From contig NC_088654.1 of NCBI RefSeq assembly GCF_964019385.1, positions 16,955,518 through 17,019,517 of the forward strand: a stretch of DNA of 64,000 bases, in the 5' to 3' direction. The notes under the pieces are model-generated. The model worked only from the letters and a program-made list of their open reading frames with translations. It ran no database searches and was not told where the DNA came from. Positions within the stretch are counted from its first letter, which is position 1. Each line of letters opens with the position of its first letter. The position numbers and the translations under genes were made by a program. Positions 44,480 to 54,862 of this stretch are shown piece by piece. The DNA comes from Sycon ciliatum (lineage: Eukaryota; Porifera; Calcarea; Leucosolenida; Sycettidae).

Positions 44480-45011
44480 CTGTTTGACCACGGTCCACAC
44501 CTTGCCCGAAATTCTTCGAAGGAAAGCAATGCCACCTCGAGCACTGATTTTTGCAGGCAAACAACAGCAAACTCTGAGTGCTGCGTGACGCACTGCAGCC
44601 CTTCCTGCTCGCCGCGTTTACTGAAAGCTGCAGGAACCTCCCAGCAACAAGTCGACTCGACCTCGCTCCACATCATGCTGCATTGTCCGCAACGGCATCA
44701 AGCAGTGCTTCTCACGCGAGCACTTGCAACCAAAGCGTTCTCTTCACGTTCATCTGTTTTGTAGTCTCAGAAATATTACTTGTTGACAGTTTCGCAGACG
44801 CTGATGCGCGCTTCGGCTCGAACCTAAAAGGCCTCGGTGTTGTTGAATCCGAAGTGGCGTCCACCTCCACACCTCCCGTGGTCTCCTCTTCCTCCAACAT
44901 GATGATCGAATGAATACTAGTACAAGGGTTATTGATTGAAGAAAAACCAGTGAATACCTTTTTCAAAATTTCTGCAAGTCTACCATTTGAATAAAAAAAA
45001 TTGGAGGTCAC
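44480..45011 (-). pseudogene. P2X7-type intracellular-domain gene, exon 1 (one nonsense change)
   Basis: Minus-strand coding segment. The distal part has an acidic-Ser region and RPFRFEPKRASASAK, like the PYxFEP-type motif before this domain. After a frame change near 44720 comes CRCGQCSMMWSEVESTCC, the zinc-binding Cys cluster, then LQCVTQHSEFAVVCLQKSVL and EVALLSFEEFRARCGPWSNR up to the donor. A TGA lies exactly where the family normally has Trp before C-x-C-G-x-C (near 44687), so the copy is probably inactivated by a nonsense change plus the frame change. Role unknown; in P2X7 the domain binds zinc and guanine nucleotide in the cytoplasm. Confidence 0.78.
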
Positions 45012-45198
45012 TGAGAACGTTTTACGTCACAGGGTGGGCGGGGGCCCCTCGTGCCAAATATGGAAAATTGCAATTGGTAATTTAGGTATGTTATCCTTGT
45101 CGTAGAAGCTTCCGGTTTTCGCCATTCTACCACTTACGACATACTCTAATGGATTCCGCAATAAAAAAATGGGGGTGATGTTGGACCGGAGTTCCCCT

Positions 45199-45359
45199 TT
45201 AATCCAGCAGTTGCGTAGCGCTTTATCCACTCTTCGTCCCGTTCCAACCAGTCAGCGCAGCAATCCTGTGCCGGTCTTCGTACCAATGGAATTGTCTTCG
45301 GCCTCGCACGTCTTTATCCGTCGGGACAGTGTCCGCAAGTCGCTACAGTTGCCATTATA
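45199..45359 (+). pseudogene. Gypsy integrase, middle fragment after the Kolobok insertion
   Basis: Resumes the integrase frame: LRSALSTLRPVPTSQRSNP then FVPMELSSASHVFIRRDSVR and KSLQLP. Broken at a TA (45358-45359) by further insertions; the next part of the same protein starts at 47930. Confidence 0.85.
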
Positions 45360-45793
45360 GCAATAAAAACTGCTTTATGGCAGTTTTCTAAAAAAAGTTT
45401 TTGTGTTCTAGTCCATGGACCCCGTCTAAAAAGTAAGAAATTAACGAAATGTGATAGCCGAAATTTAAAATTTCACACAAAACCTCACAATAATCACACA
45501 CAGGATGAAAAGCGAGAAGACCTTTTCCCCTCGTGGTCCTCTTTCCTATTCATGCATGTTGGCGCAGTACTCTTACAAGTCACCCGTGAAGTGTCAGACC
45601 AAGATGGCCTCTTGGTCAGACTAAACCAGTGTTGAAAACAGTATTTTTTTGTGTTGTGATTATTGTGAGGTTTTGTGTGAAATTTTAATTTTCGGCTATC
45701 ACATTTCGTTAATTTCTTACTTTTTAGACGGGATCCATGGACTAGAACACAAAAACTTTTTTTAGAAAACTGCCATAAAGTAGTTTTTATTGC
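45360..45793. mobile_element. TA-flanked MITE with about 135-bp arms
   Basis: Ends GCAATAAAAACTGCTTTATG and GCAATAAAAACTACTTTATG (right, reverse complement), with TA at 45358-45359 and 45794-45795. Long, nearly identical arms around a 165-bp spacer. Confidence 0.85.
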
Positions 45794-45795
45794 TA

Positions 45796-47929
45796 TAATT
45801 TCTTTTGTTTTTTTTTAGCTAAGGATATTGTTATAATAATTGCGTCACCAATGGAATGCCCTACATGATGGTTACATGTAGCGCCTCTAAATGACATGAC
45901 ATGTGCATCATACCGTACTATACGCATTGATGTGCAAGACTTTTCTTGCAGAAAATGGCACTAGTCTTGCATATTCATGTTCTTCTGCAGGGGAATCATA
46001 ATATGGGTAGTGCCGGTGATTCTTTTTTTATACGCAGGTCATTCTGTGGATGTTGATATGCAGAATTGTCTTGTCTTTCAGAAAATTCAGATGTCCACAC
46101 CCTAAATCACATTTACTTGAGAATTGTAACCAGATGTTTTTGTTGATTCTTTGTTTATAATTGTAGTCATGGGTTGTCGTGATAAGGTCATCCGGCATCA
46201 TATTGTACTGAAATCGTAATCCTGTTGATGTCGATAAAACTTTTGGAAGTAGTTCAATGACTTCAAAGTGTTACAAGTCCACGATTGTCTAAAACAACAC
46301 AGCAAAGTAGGAACAATAAACATGTATTAAAATGTAAACAAATACATTGTTGAGTCCGACACCTCGTTCCAACAACTACACTGATCCTGAGGATATAAGG
46401 GGCAAGGATATAATTATGGTTGGAGGTACTGAGAGATAAGCAAGGCCCTCCATAATAATAATAAAATGTTACACGACTTTGGGGGAGTATGAATGATATC
46501 CAGTCAAACCTTTTTAGGACGAACATCAAGGGACCGATGGTATTTGCTCTGTGAGTTTGTCTTAACCCTATTTTATACCGAATGAATACAATTATTTCTC
46601 CAATAGAGACACGAATAGATTTCTTCTACAGCGAAAGATTCTAAGCCAGACCAAACCATTGACTCGTCTCGTATGAAACAAATGAGTCACTGAACCGTTC
46701 TTTAGCAACATGACGGCAACTGAAACCCCAACAGAGAAAATACGATACATGTACAGCACATTTTTGCAGATACATGTACTACAAACAGATTGCAGATCGT
46801 AATTCTTGCTCTGCCGGCACGCAACTGTATTTGGGGCAGTGCAATCTCGGCGCTACTCACAAATCAAACAGTCCAGGCTCGAGTAAACAAATCCAATCGT
46901 ACGAGATTTTCACGAGACGAGACTGCACCCATGGCTTGTTTCGTATGAAGCAAACAAGTCACTGAATGCATGAACCTCTCCATAATGGAGATTTTCCCTG
47001 ATATGCGAATTTATTTTGCATACTCGGCCAATACGTCCTTGAGCCTTTCCCTGCAGATTGGGAACTGGCAACGATGCTATGCCTCTGCAAAATTCAGATT
47101 CTACCCTATGATCGGAGCACGGAATGTCGGAAGCAATCATGACCAGTGCCTTACTTGTAACGTACCAATGTACAATGAACATGAGTATTTCGACAACACA
47201 TCTAAGCCTCAGCAGCAACATAAGCCTTACCGTCAAGAAGGTGAACTCGCGTTCTTCGCACACTGTTGGAAAGGGCAAAGAGATACGAATGGATATAAAT
47301 CCGAATAAAATCAGCACACGTTTCCGTAAAAGAAAGGGTGAGCATAAGAAAATGAATCGAAGGAAACTGGTCAACTCAGAGATCACCTGTCATTGAGTAT
47401 TCCGTAAAAGGAGGCCTCGACAGCAGAAAAGCTAAATTTAGAAAGGAGATCCTGTCAGCTTTTATTTATTGTATTCCACCTAAAATCAGCACACTTTTCG
47501 TAAATGAAAGAGTCAACACAAGCAAATGAATCAAAGGGAACTGGTCAACTCACCTGTCATTGAGTAATATCCCGTGAAAGGAGGTCTCAGCAGAGCCGAA
47601 GCGAAATAAGCCAGAACACGAAATATCCGAAACAGCTCATGCAAGAAGCAGTTCCAAAGAAGGAAGTTCCTCGCGCATGCACATCCGAAAACGGACTGCA
47701 CTGCACTGCATGCATGCAACACATAGTCTGCGGTGCACGTGCACAACATGTTAACAGCACGCGCCTACCACGCGTTGGGAGATCTAATACCGAGCACCTT
47801 ACGTAGAAACTTACGTAGCCTAAGTGAAATACCGAACACTTTACGTAAAAACTTACGTAGCATAGCGATGTCGTTTTTTCTGCCATGTGAACACAATAAT
47901 AGAAAAGCTGACAGGATCGCTTTTCTGAA
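45796..47929. other. Inserted DNA of unknown type inside the gypsy element
   Basis: About 2.1 kb between integrase fragments, bounded by TA on the right (47930-47931). No gene family is recognised; open frames at 46910-47386 and nearby show no motif. GATCCTGTCAGCTTTT at 47449-47464 recurs inverted near 47905-47920. GTATGAAACAAATGAGTCAC (46671) and GTATGAAGCAAACAAGTCAC (46944) repeat. Confidence 0.5.
47308..47605. repeat. Tandem duplication, about 170-bp unit
   Basis: AATCAGCACACGTTTCCGTA...CACCTGTCATTGAGTA...AAAGGAGGCCTC (47308-47416) recurs as AATCAGCACACTTTTCGTAA...CACCTGTCATTGAGTA...AAAGGAGGTCTC (47477-47588). Confidence 0.8.
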
Positions 47930-48040
47930 TACGATGGGCCGTTTCCTGTGCTGTCTCGCTCTGAGAAATACTTCACTGTTAAGGTCAATGGTCGCTCAGA
48001 CACGGTCTCCATTGACCGCCTCAAGCCCGCATTTGTGTGA
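47930..48040 (+). pseudogene. Gypsy integrase C-terminal end
   Basis: YDGPFPVLSRSEKYFTVKVN then GRSDTVSIDRLKPAFV and a TGA stop at 48038-48040. This is the usual SH3-like end of Ty3/gypsy integrase (GP...V..R..K.F.+.+.G....VSIDRLKPA). It joins 45357 across the insertions. Confidence 0.88.
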
Positions 48041-48215
48041 TTTCCGCCTCATCGCTGGCGCTGAATTGCCTGTTTTTTTTTTGTTTTTTTTTGCGTTTGC
48101 CAGCTTTCGCGTGTTCTTTCCTGTTTCTTGGGTTTTTTCACTATGTTTCCTCTTTTGTTTGTCCCGTTCACCGCTCCGTTTTTGCTGTATGACTTGTTCA
48201 CTGGTGGGGGAGTAA

Positions 48216-48578
48216 TGTGGCGTCTCCACTCAGTCACAGGACCCCGGCAGTCAAATTTATTGTTTTCCACTGCTTTTCTCATTATATTTTATCGTTGCCT
48301 TATTTGCATTGCACGCCGTACTAGCGAGTTGCCCAAAGTGTCAACCGCTGGTACTACTACGCATTTTACGGTAACGTTGTACCGTAGCGCATCATCCCTT
48401 TTACGGTTGCCATTTTCTTCTCTCCTCTTTTAGGGTTTTCTCTCTTGGTCCTAGTTTTTCCCTTTCAGTCACTCAAGAACTCCTTCCAGAATAACAATGC
48501 TTTTTCTCCTCTCGAATTTAGTGGTCTGAGGTCGCGAAACCGTCTAAAACTCCCGGTTTGTTACCTCATTATCCCACA
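48216..48578 (+). repeat. 3' LTR of the gypsy element
   Basis: 363 bp from TGTGGCGTCTCC to TTATCCCACA. The first 85 bp match 41939-42023 with two changes. Confidence 0.82.
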
Positions 48579-48797
48579 CCTCCGCGGATTTTGGTACGAA
48601 AAATCGTACTCCGGAACCTCCCTAATGTAGGCTCGCAGCGTACGGCAAGCCGTAGTTATCGCTGACAACCGAGCAGCAGGCAAAGGCCACGCGCGTGGCA
48701 AGGCGCGCAACAATGGGGGTGTCTGGCATGCAATGGCGGGCAGCCGTACTGGGGAAAGCCCAGGCCGCAGTACGAGTACGCCCATATGTGCGGGCGA

Positions 48798-49493
48798 GAC
48801 TACACACTCGCGCAATGATCTCTCCGTCATCAGTCTTTCGCAATGATGTGGCTCACTGATGACAGCATGCATAGCCATAGATCAAATGAGCAGCTAAGGT
48901 AGTTGAAGCAGAAGAATGGATCAATGCATCCTGAACTTGGTGTACTGCCACTCTCAGTAGTATTTGTAACGTGTTAACTATGAAGTATCAACATTGCTTC
49001 TCTTCTATGTGGGTGGCGTGAGCGATGTCAGATGGTCTGTACTGCCATGGCCGATGGTGTTCACTGGAAGATGTTGGGTTGGGCCATTGTGCCCTCTTGC
49101 AATATGCTGTTGCAGCCTGAAGGCAATGAAAAGGTTCGAATGCTGATCTGCTTGCAAGCGTAGAATGTTACATTATGTGCATTACATATTTGCATAATTA
49201 TTAATTGTACTGGAGTGTGAATGTGCGGCAAGGGCATGCACATGTAAGTATATCGCACTGCAAACAGCCTAAGAGTTCACGTGGTATGTGATAAGTACAC
49301 TTTTGGAAAGTGGGTGCACAGCCGAATCATGTAATGTTAAAACAGCCTTCGTGCTCCTCCCTGAATGGCTGCACAAGTAGAAATCTCCGTCTTCCTTTGC
49401 TTCTTTTTGCTTGAGCTGGCATGGTGGTGGTAGAGTTGGAAATTGTCAAGTATGATAACAATCGTTGTTTGGTCTGGAGACAAGAATGCATTT
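48798..49493. repeat. 696-bp direct repeat, copy 1 (uninterrupted)
   Basis: GACTACACACTCGCGCAATG to GACAAGAATGCATTT. It matches 53353-54267 at about 99% and shows the empty site for the hAT MITE present in copy 2. No gene recognised inside. Confidence 0.9.
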
Positions 49494-50179
49494 CAAACAG
49501 TACCCGGTAAAGTTTAAACAATATCCGGCCATGTTTGTACCGAACATTTTTTCGAAAGGTAATTTCTCAAATGTTGCCTTGAATACGTTCTCAGCAACAT
49601 AGCGGGCCAGTTTCAAATAATTGGACTGCAAACTTGCATCGCTGGTTGTTGCAGCTCCATCACAGGTCGTATCACGGGAAATTGAGTCCAGCTTCACTTC
49701 TAGGTTGGGTGACACGTGATGGGCATTACTTCCTGCATGCTGGTGCATGTGACTCAAGAGCTCTAGCAGGCAAGCAGTTAACTGTTTTAGACTGCAGGTG
49801 CAATACAAGATTTTTCTGCGATGTGCTATGCATTGTGCATTGCATTTCTCGAGAGACACTTCACGCTATGTGAAAAAAAGAATTTCGCTCAATTATGTGG
49901 TATTGTGCATCGTGCAGTGCAACTTTCCCACAAAACTGGACTCAAAATACCTTATAGCTGTGGTTCACAGCAAAGATTTTCCTATTTGCGACTCTTGGTT
50001 TAATGGGTGCAGTAGCATGCATGTGCCTGGTGATATTGTTGCAATGGATCATAGTGAGGGCGTAGCAGTACTTGTGCACTGATAGTTGGTAATGGCTTGA
50101 GTACATAACCAAGAGTGGGCAACTCGATGATCCCTCTGCCCAAGGCAGAAAGTTTCATCACTTCGGTTTTTGTGGGCCA
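49494..50179. other. No gene recognised
   Basis: Spacer between the direct repeat and the LINE. A degraded CAAGAG-family end (GAGTACATAACCAAGAGTGG) lies near 50099-50118. Confidence 0.4.
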
Positions 50180-52305
50180 TTGGGCTCACTAATACCATCA
50201 TACGTAGCCAGAGATCAAAACTTGTACATCACAGCTACGGTAGTTGAAGACTCTGTATCGTTGTTTGTTCCCGTTGTCCGGAGAAGCACATTTCCATCGA
50301 ACAAGCCTTGGTACTCTGCTGTTCACCATCGGCAGAGGCGGCTTCGGGATCGCCTCTTCGCCAAGGCCAAACGTCTCGGATCTACAGATAGTTGGATAGC
50401 GTATAGACTCTCACGTAACTGTCTTACTTCCTTGCTCCGGAAGGCGAAACGCCATTATCACGAGAGGATGGCGAGAGACATGGCTCAGCATCATGGAACC
50501 CGTACATGGTGGCGCAAAGCAAAGATCCTTTGTAATGTGAATCGCCCGTCTCCGGTTATCCCTGACCTCTACCATGACAACCAAGCCTACCCAGCCACGA
50601 GTAATACGGAAAAGACGAATCTCCTAGCCAAAGTGTTTGCGAGCTACAGCCAAGCGCCACTGCTAACACCTGACCTGCACTCAGCTGGTATTTTAACACC
50701 CACGTCCACTGTGAAGTTCTCCATACAACCATTCTCTGTGCAGTCCGTATTTGACACGCTATCCAGATTTCCCATTCAACGTAAAACCCCTGGACTGCTG
50801 AACAATCGCATCCTCCGTGAAACAGCTGAGGTCACGTCACAGTCTCTTTCCGCCCTTTTCAACCGCTGTTTGCTGTCCAGTACTCAGCCCAGGGAGTGGA
50901 AATCTGCCGTTGTTGTACCTGTGTTCAAGGGAAAAGGTAATCCTTCTCACCCAGTCAATTACCGTCCTATATCGCTGTTAAATGCAGTTGCCAAATTGTA
51001 TGAGTCTATGATTAGCCGTCAGTTTTACTCGTTTTTTGAGAGCCATAAAATTATCAGTTCCAGCCAGTTTGGCTTTTGTCGAAAGAGGTCAACAGTTGAC
51101 CAATTGGTACAGCTTACCTCAATTGTTTCGCGTGCATTTGACTCTAAGTCTTCTTGCCGGTGACCAGCTGTTCCTTGATTTTTCTAAGGCCTTTGACAGA
51201 GTTAGTCATCATTTAGTTATTCAATCTGTTTCAGGTTGGTGTTCTCTTTCTGCCTGTTCTTGGGTGAAGGACTTCATCAGTGATCGTAGTATTTGCGTTC
51301 GCATTGGCCAAACTCTTTCTGACCCTTTGCCCATCACCGCTGGCGTACCCCAAGGTTCCCATCTCGGCCCGCTTCTTTTTAACCTGTGCATCAACTCCTT
51401 TCCTGATGCCCTGCTTCTAGTACCCTATCCCTTTTTGCTGATGACTCTAATTTAATTCTTGTTTCTCCAGCAAACACCTCACTTCCTATCCATCGTGCAT
51501 TGCTCCAGACTGACATTGATAAGTGTTGTCAATGGTCATCAGCTACTGCAATGACGTTTAACACCAGTAAATGCGTCCACCTACCCTTTCAAAAATATGC
51601 ATTAGCCCCCGGCCCGTCATCCCCCTTGACAATGAACGGTGTGCCTATTCAGAAAGGTGATAGCCACTGTCATCTCGGCGTGACTATCACTCCTTCACTA
51701 AATATTTCTGACCATATAAATCTATCACCCATAAGTTTCGCAGTCGTGTTTTTCTGTTGCGCCATATGGCCCATTTCCTTTCTGCTTCGACCGTGAATTT
51801 GCTCTACAAGTGTTACGTACGACCACTGTTAGAATACGCAGTCCCTGTCTGGTCATTCGCCGTATCCCATTCAGATTCGCTTACGTTAGACCGACTGCAA
51901 GCCGTTGCTGCTCGTTCATATCTGCTTTGTAAGACCCGGCACCCTCCTGAGTGGGAAACCCCGAAGCAGATTCTTAATCGTACTTGTGACTGGTCATCCC
52001 TGAAGGGGCGTCGTCAGATTCTGTCCTTGCTGTATTTTCATCATGTCTTTTACCAGTTTCCGTCTTTGCTAATTCGTTTCAAATTCAATGTATCCCTTAG
52101 TTGTCGTCACCCGTCCTCTATAGTTTTACCTCGTTCTGGCGCCCATTTCCTTAAATCCCCTCTCTTCAGTTTATCTGTGGAATGGAACAAACTTCCAGAA
52201 CACATCCGCTGCGTTCAGTCCTCTGTCAATTTTCGCATTTCTCTAAAGCCTCATTACTCACAGCATAGATATTCTCTGACTGGAATTCCGAACTTTTCCG
52301 TTTGA
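50180..52305 (+). pseudogene. LINE ORF2: linker and reverse transcriptase, frameshifted
   Basis: CR1/Jockey-group non-LTR polymerase lacking its endonuclease. Plus-strand order: linker with KPWYSAVHHRQRRLRDRLFA and TRTWWRKAKIL (50300-50530); RT blocks WKSAVVVPVFKGKGN, NYRPISLLNAVAKLYESMIS and SQFGFCRKRSTVDQL (50895-51100); after a frame change, FLDFSKAFDRVSHH and ITAGVPQGSHLGPLLFNLCI (51170-51390); the ADD region near 51430 falls at another frame change; then MTFNTSKCVHLPF, YVRPLLEYAVPVW, LDRLQAVAARS and the tail WNKLPEHIRCVQSSVNFR ending at 52305. At least three frameshifts. A different family from the 6.7-kb LINE. Confidence 0.9.
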
Positions 52306-52577
52306 GAATTTTTTTTCCTTGAAATTAATCCTTGCTGGGTTTTTTTCATCTAAATGTCCCGCTATTATCGCCAGAGGTGATTTCTTCCCTCGTCGATTTC
52401 TTTCCTGCTTTTATACCTCGATATTTAGGTACTTGTTTCCCTTCTTCCCATGCTTCATCTTCCACTCTCCTCTCCCCCATTTCCCCATTTTTCTTGCGAT
52501 ATTTATGTGGGAGACTTCCGTGATAAGCATCCATTTGCTTTTGGAGAACCCTTTTAAATAAATACAATACAATACAA
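52306..52577 (+). mobile_element. LINE 3' untranslated end with (AATAC)n tail
   Basis: Pyrimidine-rich 3' sequence ending AAATAAATACAATACAATAC at about 52555-52574, a short-repeat tail usual for CR1/Rex-like LINEs. Confidence 0.75.
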
Positions 52578-53352
52578 GCAGAACAATGAACTGTGGATCC
52601 ATGCCTACTGAAACACTCTATCTACATGGCACGTGTAGAAATATATGCGTGCTTGCTCATAATCATTGGATTTCGAAGCCGATCGTACCTTGTGTTAGTA
52701 GTTGCACATTCTTAGCAGTTATGTAGTTTGATAATAACGTTACGATAGATTATCAATACCGGTGGAAACGTTATGCTGGTTGCATATTTTGTACACGGTG
52801 TGCCATGACCAGGCATGCTAATTCATCGGATATTAGCAAGTTTGCCTGCCTGCTGGGTGCTGTATATTAGCTTCACTGTACTGTGTGACAAATACGATAG
52901 GCTTAGTTTTCCTAAATTGCTTCTTTATAACATCCAGTTTGTTTCGCTGCAATATTTTCACGTGTTTTGCAGGATTGTAGCCAAGGGTGAATACCATTAT
53001 CATGAGCGAAGGTCTCTGAGAACTCATGTCTGAAGGCTGGTCATGTTGGCCCAACGATGACTTTCATTGCCTGTTTCCGCCACCTTCATACTGGAATGAA
53101 CTGGAACATGTTCCCTCTCTGTTTCTCATGTGGAAGGACGGAACAGATTGTTTGTCTGTCTCTGTGGATCACCGAAGGCTGAACAGTACAGTTGGAAGAA
53201 TATTGGATCTCACGAAGTGACTGAATCTGAAGCCGCTGACTTGCATCTGCACAGCGCTTTCTTTCTGAGATTTGCTTCAAGGCAGGTTATTGTGTACAAT
53301 TTTGTCCACAGTATTCCTATATTTGCCAAACGTATTTCTCTGATAGTATTGT
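52578..53352. other. No gene recognised
   Basis: Short frames only. No paired repeats found. Confidence 0.4.
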
Positions 53353-54267
53353 GACTACACACTCGCGCAATGATCTCTCCGTCATCAGTCTTTCGCAATG
53401 ATGTGGCTCACTGATGACAGCATGCATAGCCATAGATCAAATGAGCAGCTAAGGTAGTTGAAGCAGAAGAATGGATCAATGCATACTGAACCTGGTGTAC
53501 TGCCACTCTCAGTAGTATTTGTAACGTGTTAACTATGAAGTATCAACATTGCTTCTCTTCTATGTGGGTGGCGTGAGTGATGTCAGATGGTCTGTACTGC
53601 CATGGCCGATGGTGTTCACTGGAAGATGTTGGGTTGGGCCATTGTGCCCTCTTGCAATATGCTGTTGCAGCCTGAAGGCAATGAAAAAGTTCGAATGCTG
53701 ATCTGCTTGCAAGCGTAGAATGTTACATTATGTGCATTACATATTTGCATAATTATTAATTGTACTGGAGTGTGAATGTGCGGCAAGGGCATGCACATGT
53801 AAGTATATCGCACTGCAAACTAGGCCTTGGCGGATAATGCCGGCAGAAAAATTGGCAGAATTCGGTACCTTTTCTGGTAAGTTTCATGCATGTTTGGTAT
53901 GTGGATAAAGAAATGGAGCAGAATTCGAGGAATTGCCCGCCATAAGGTTTGTATGGTTCCGCCAATTTCGGTGCAAAAAAAGCAGAATCTGCCACCTTTT
54001 CGAGCATTATCCGCCAAGGCCTACTGCAAACAGCCTAAGAGTTCACGACGTGACGTGGTATGTGATAAGTACACTTTTGGAAAGTGGGTGCACAGCCGAA
54101 TCATGTAATGTTAAAACAGCCTTCGTGCTCCTCCCTGAATGGCTGCACAAGTAGAAATCTCCGTCTTCCTTTGCTTCTTTTTGCTTGAGCTGGCATGGTG
54201 GTGGTAGAGTTGGAAATTGTCAAGTATGATAACAATCGTTGTTTGGTCTGGAGACAAGAATGCATTT
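53353..54267. repeat. 696-bp direct repeat, copy 2, carrying a hAT MITE
   Basis: Same sequence as 48798-49493 plus the 203-bp MITE, an 8-bp target duplication and one extra 8-bp tandem step (GACGTGAC, near 54050). Removing these leaves exactly 696 bp. Confidence 0.9.
53821..54023. mobile_element. 203-bp hAT-type MITE, copy 4, with matching empty site
   Basis: Ends TAGGCCTTGGCGGATAATGC on both sides (exact inverted repeat). Duplicated CTGCAAAC at 53813-53820 and 54024-54031. The intact CTGCAAAC occurs once in the MITE-free copy near 49260. Confidence 0.95.
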
Positions 54268-54862
54268 GGATACTTGTCCCAGGACTGCATGGCTTCCCAA
54301 ACTGCATGTTGAATGCCATAGATGATTATTGTTCGGTTCAAGAAAGGACTCGTGGGTCTGTCTGGCTATTGTGAGCTCTCGCTAGTCCATTTCCATAGCA
54401 CTTGCTCTGGATTCACTCGCTGGAATATTCTCCAGTATAGAACAAGAAGTTTAGAAAACCTACTGGTGATATTAGTATGTTATTAGTTTCTCCGCACTGT
54501 ACCGCAGCTTTTGTTATCACACACATGCGGGTTATATAGTTTATCTACAATCCAGCATGATGTTCTTCCAAGAACGCCCCCGACCTAGGCCCTCGGAACG
54601 ACGTTCTTGGGTGTGCAACATCACTTATAGTTCTAAATCTTAGAATTAAGCGCAGGATTGTAGTGATCACAGTTCCAAATGCGTGTCATTGCACTCCACC
54701 TTTGGGACTTATTAAACATGTCATTGCACTCCACCTTTGGGATTAATTAAGAGCTGCATGCATGCCCAAGCTTGTCATAAAAGAAGAGCAGACTTAAATA
54801 GGCATCTTGTACGCATGATTTCTAACATGTAACATCCCTGCCGAAGAGCGTTCTTCCATACC
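54268..54862. other. No gene; one 29-bp tandem duplication
   Basis: ATGTCATTGCACTCCACCTT plus TGGGA is repeated near 54684 and 54717. GTTCTTCCAAGAACG and AACGACGTTCTTGGG words near 54560-54620 echo the neighbouring MITE. Confidence 0.5.

Larger units (their letters stand above)
42448..45198. mobile_element. Kolobok-type DNA transposon (TTAA duplication, 195-bp inverted ends)
   Basis: TTAA at 42444-42447 and 45199-45202 flanks inverted repeats of about 195 bp, roughly 95% identical, starting AGGGGAACTCCGGTCC. The junction TTAAAGGGG fits the TTAAAGGRR terminus described for T2/Kolobok elements. Inside are a degraded THAP zinc finger and transposase C-terminal sequence on the plus strand, and a P2X7-type domain gene on the minus strand. 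It splits the gypsy integrase frame. Length 2751 bp; the DDE core of a transposase is not seen, so it is probably non-autonomous. Confidence 0.82.
41939..48578 (+). mobile_element. Ty3/gypsy-type LTR retrotransposon, internally deleted and invaded
   Basis: Boundaries are TGTGG...CCACA with a 4-bp target duplication CCTC at 41935-41938 and 48579-48582. The 3' LTR is 48216-48578 (363 bp), preceded by a purine tract GGTGGGGGAGTAA. Only the first 85 bp of the 5' LTR remain (41939-42023), fused directly to integrase, so gag, protease, RT and RNase H are lost. Integrase continues across later insertions: core 42025-42443, then 45203-45357, then 47930-48040. Confidence 0.85.
41570..48622. mobile_element. 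MITE with GAGAGGTTCC ends, split by the LTR element
   Basis: Left end GAGAGGTTCCGGGGTACGAT at 41570 and right end GGGAGGTTCCGGAGTACGAT (reverse complement of 48603-48622) flank TA sites at 41568-41569 and 48623-48624. The element is interrupted by the LTR retrotransposon at 41939-48578, with CCTC duplicated at the break. Without the insertion it would be about 410 bp. Confidence 0.75.

Noticed and set aside
46910..47386. 158-residue minus-strand open frame
   Set aside because: Spans a tandem-duplicated, unidentified insertion; composition and lack of motifs suggest chance.
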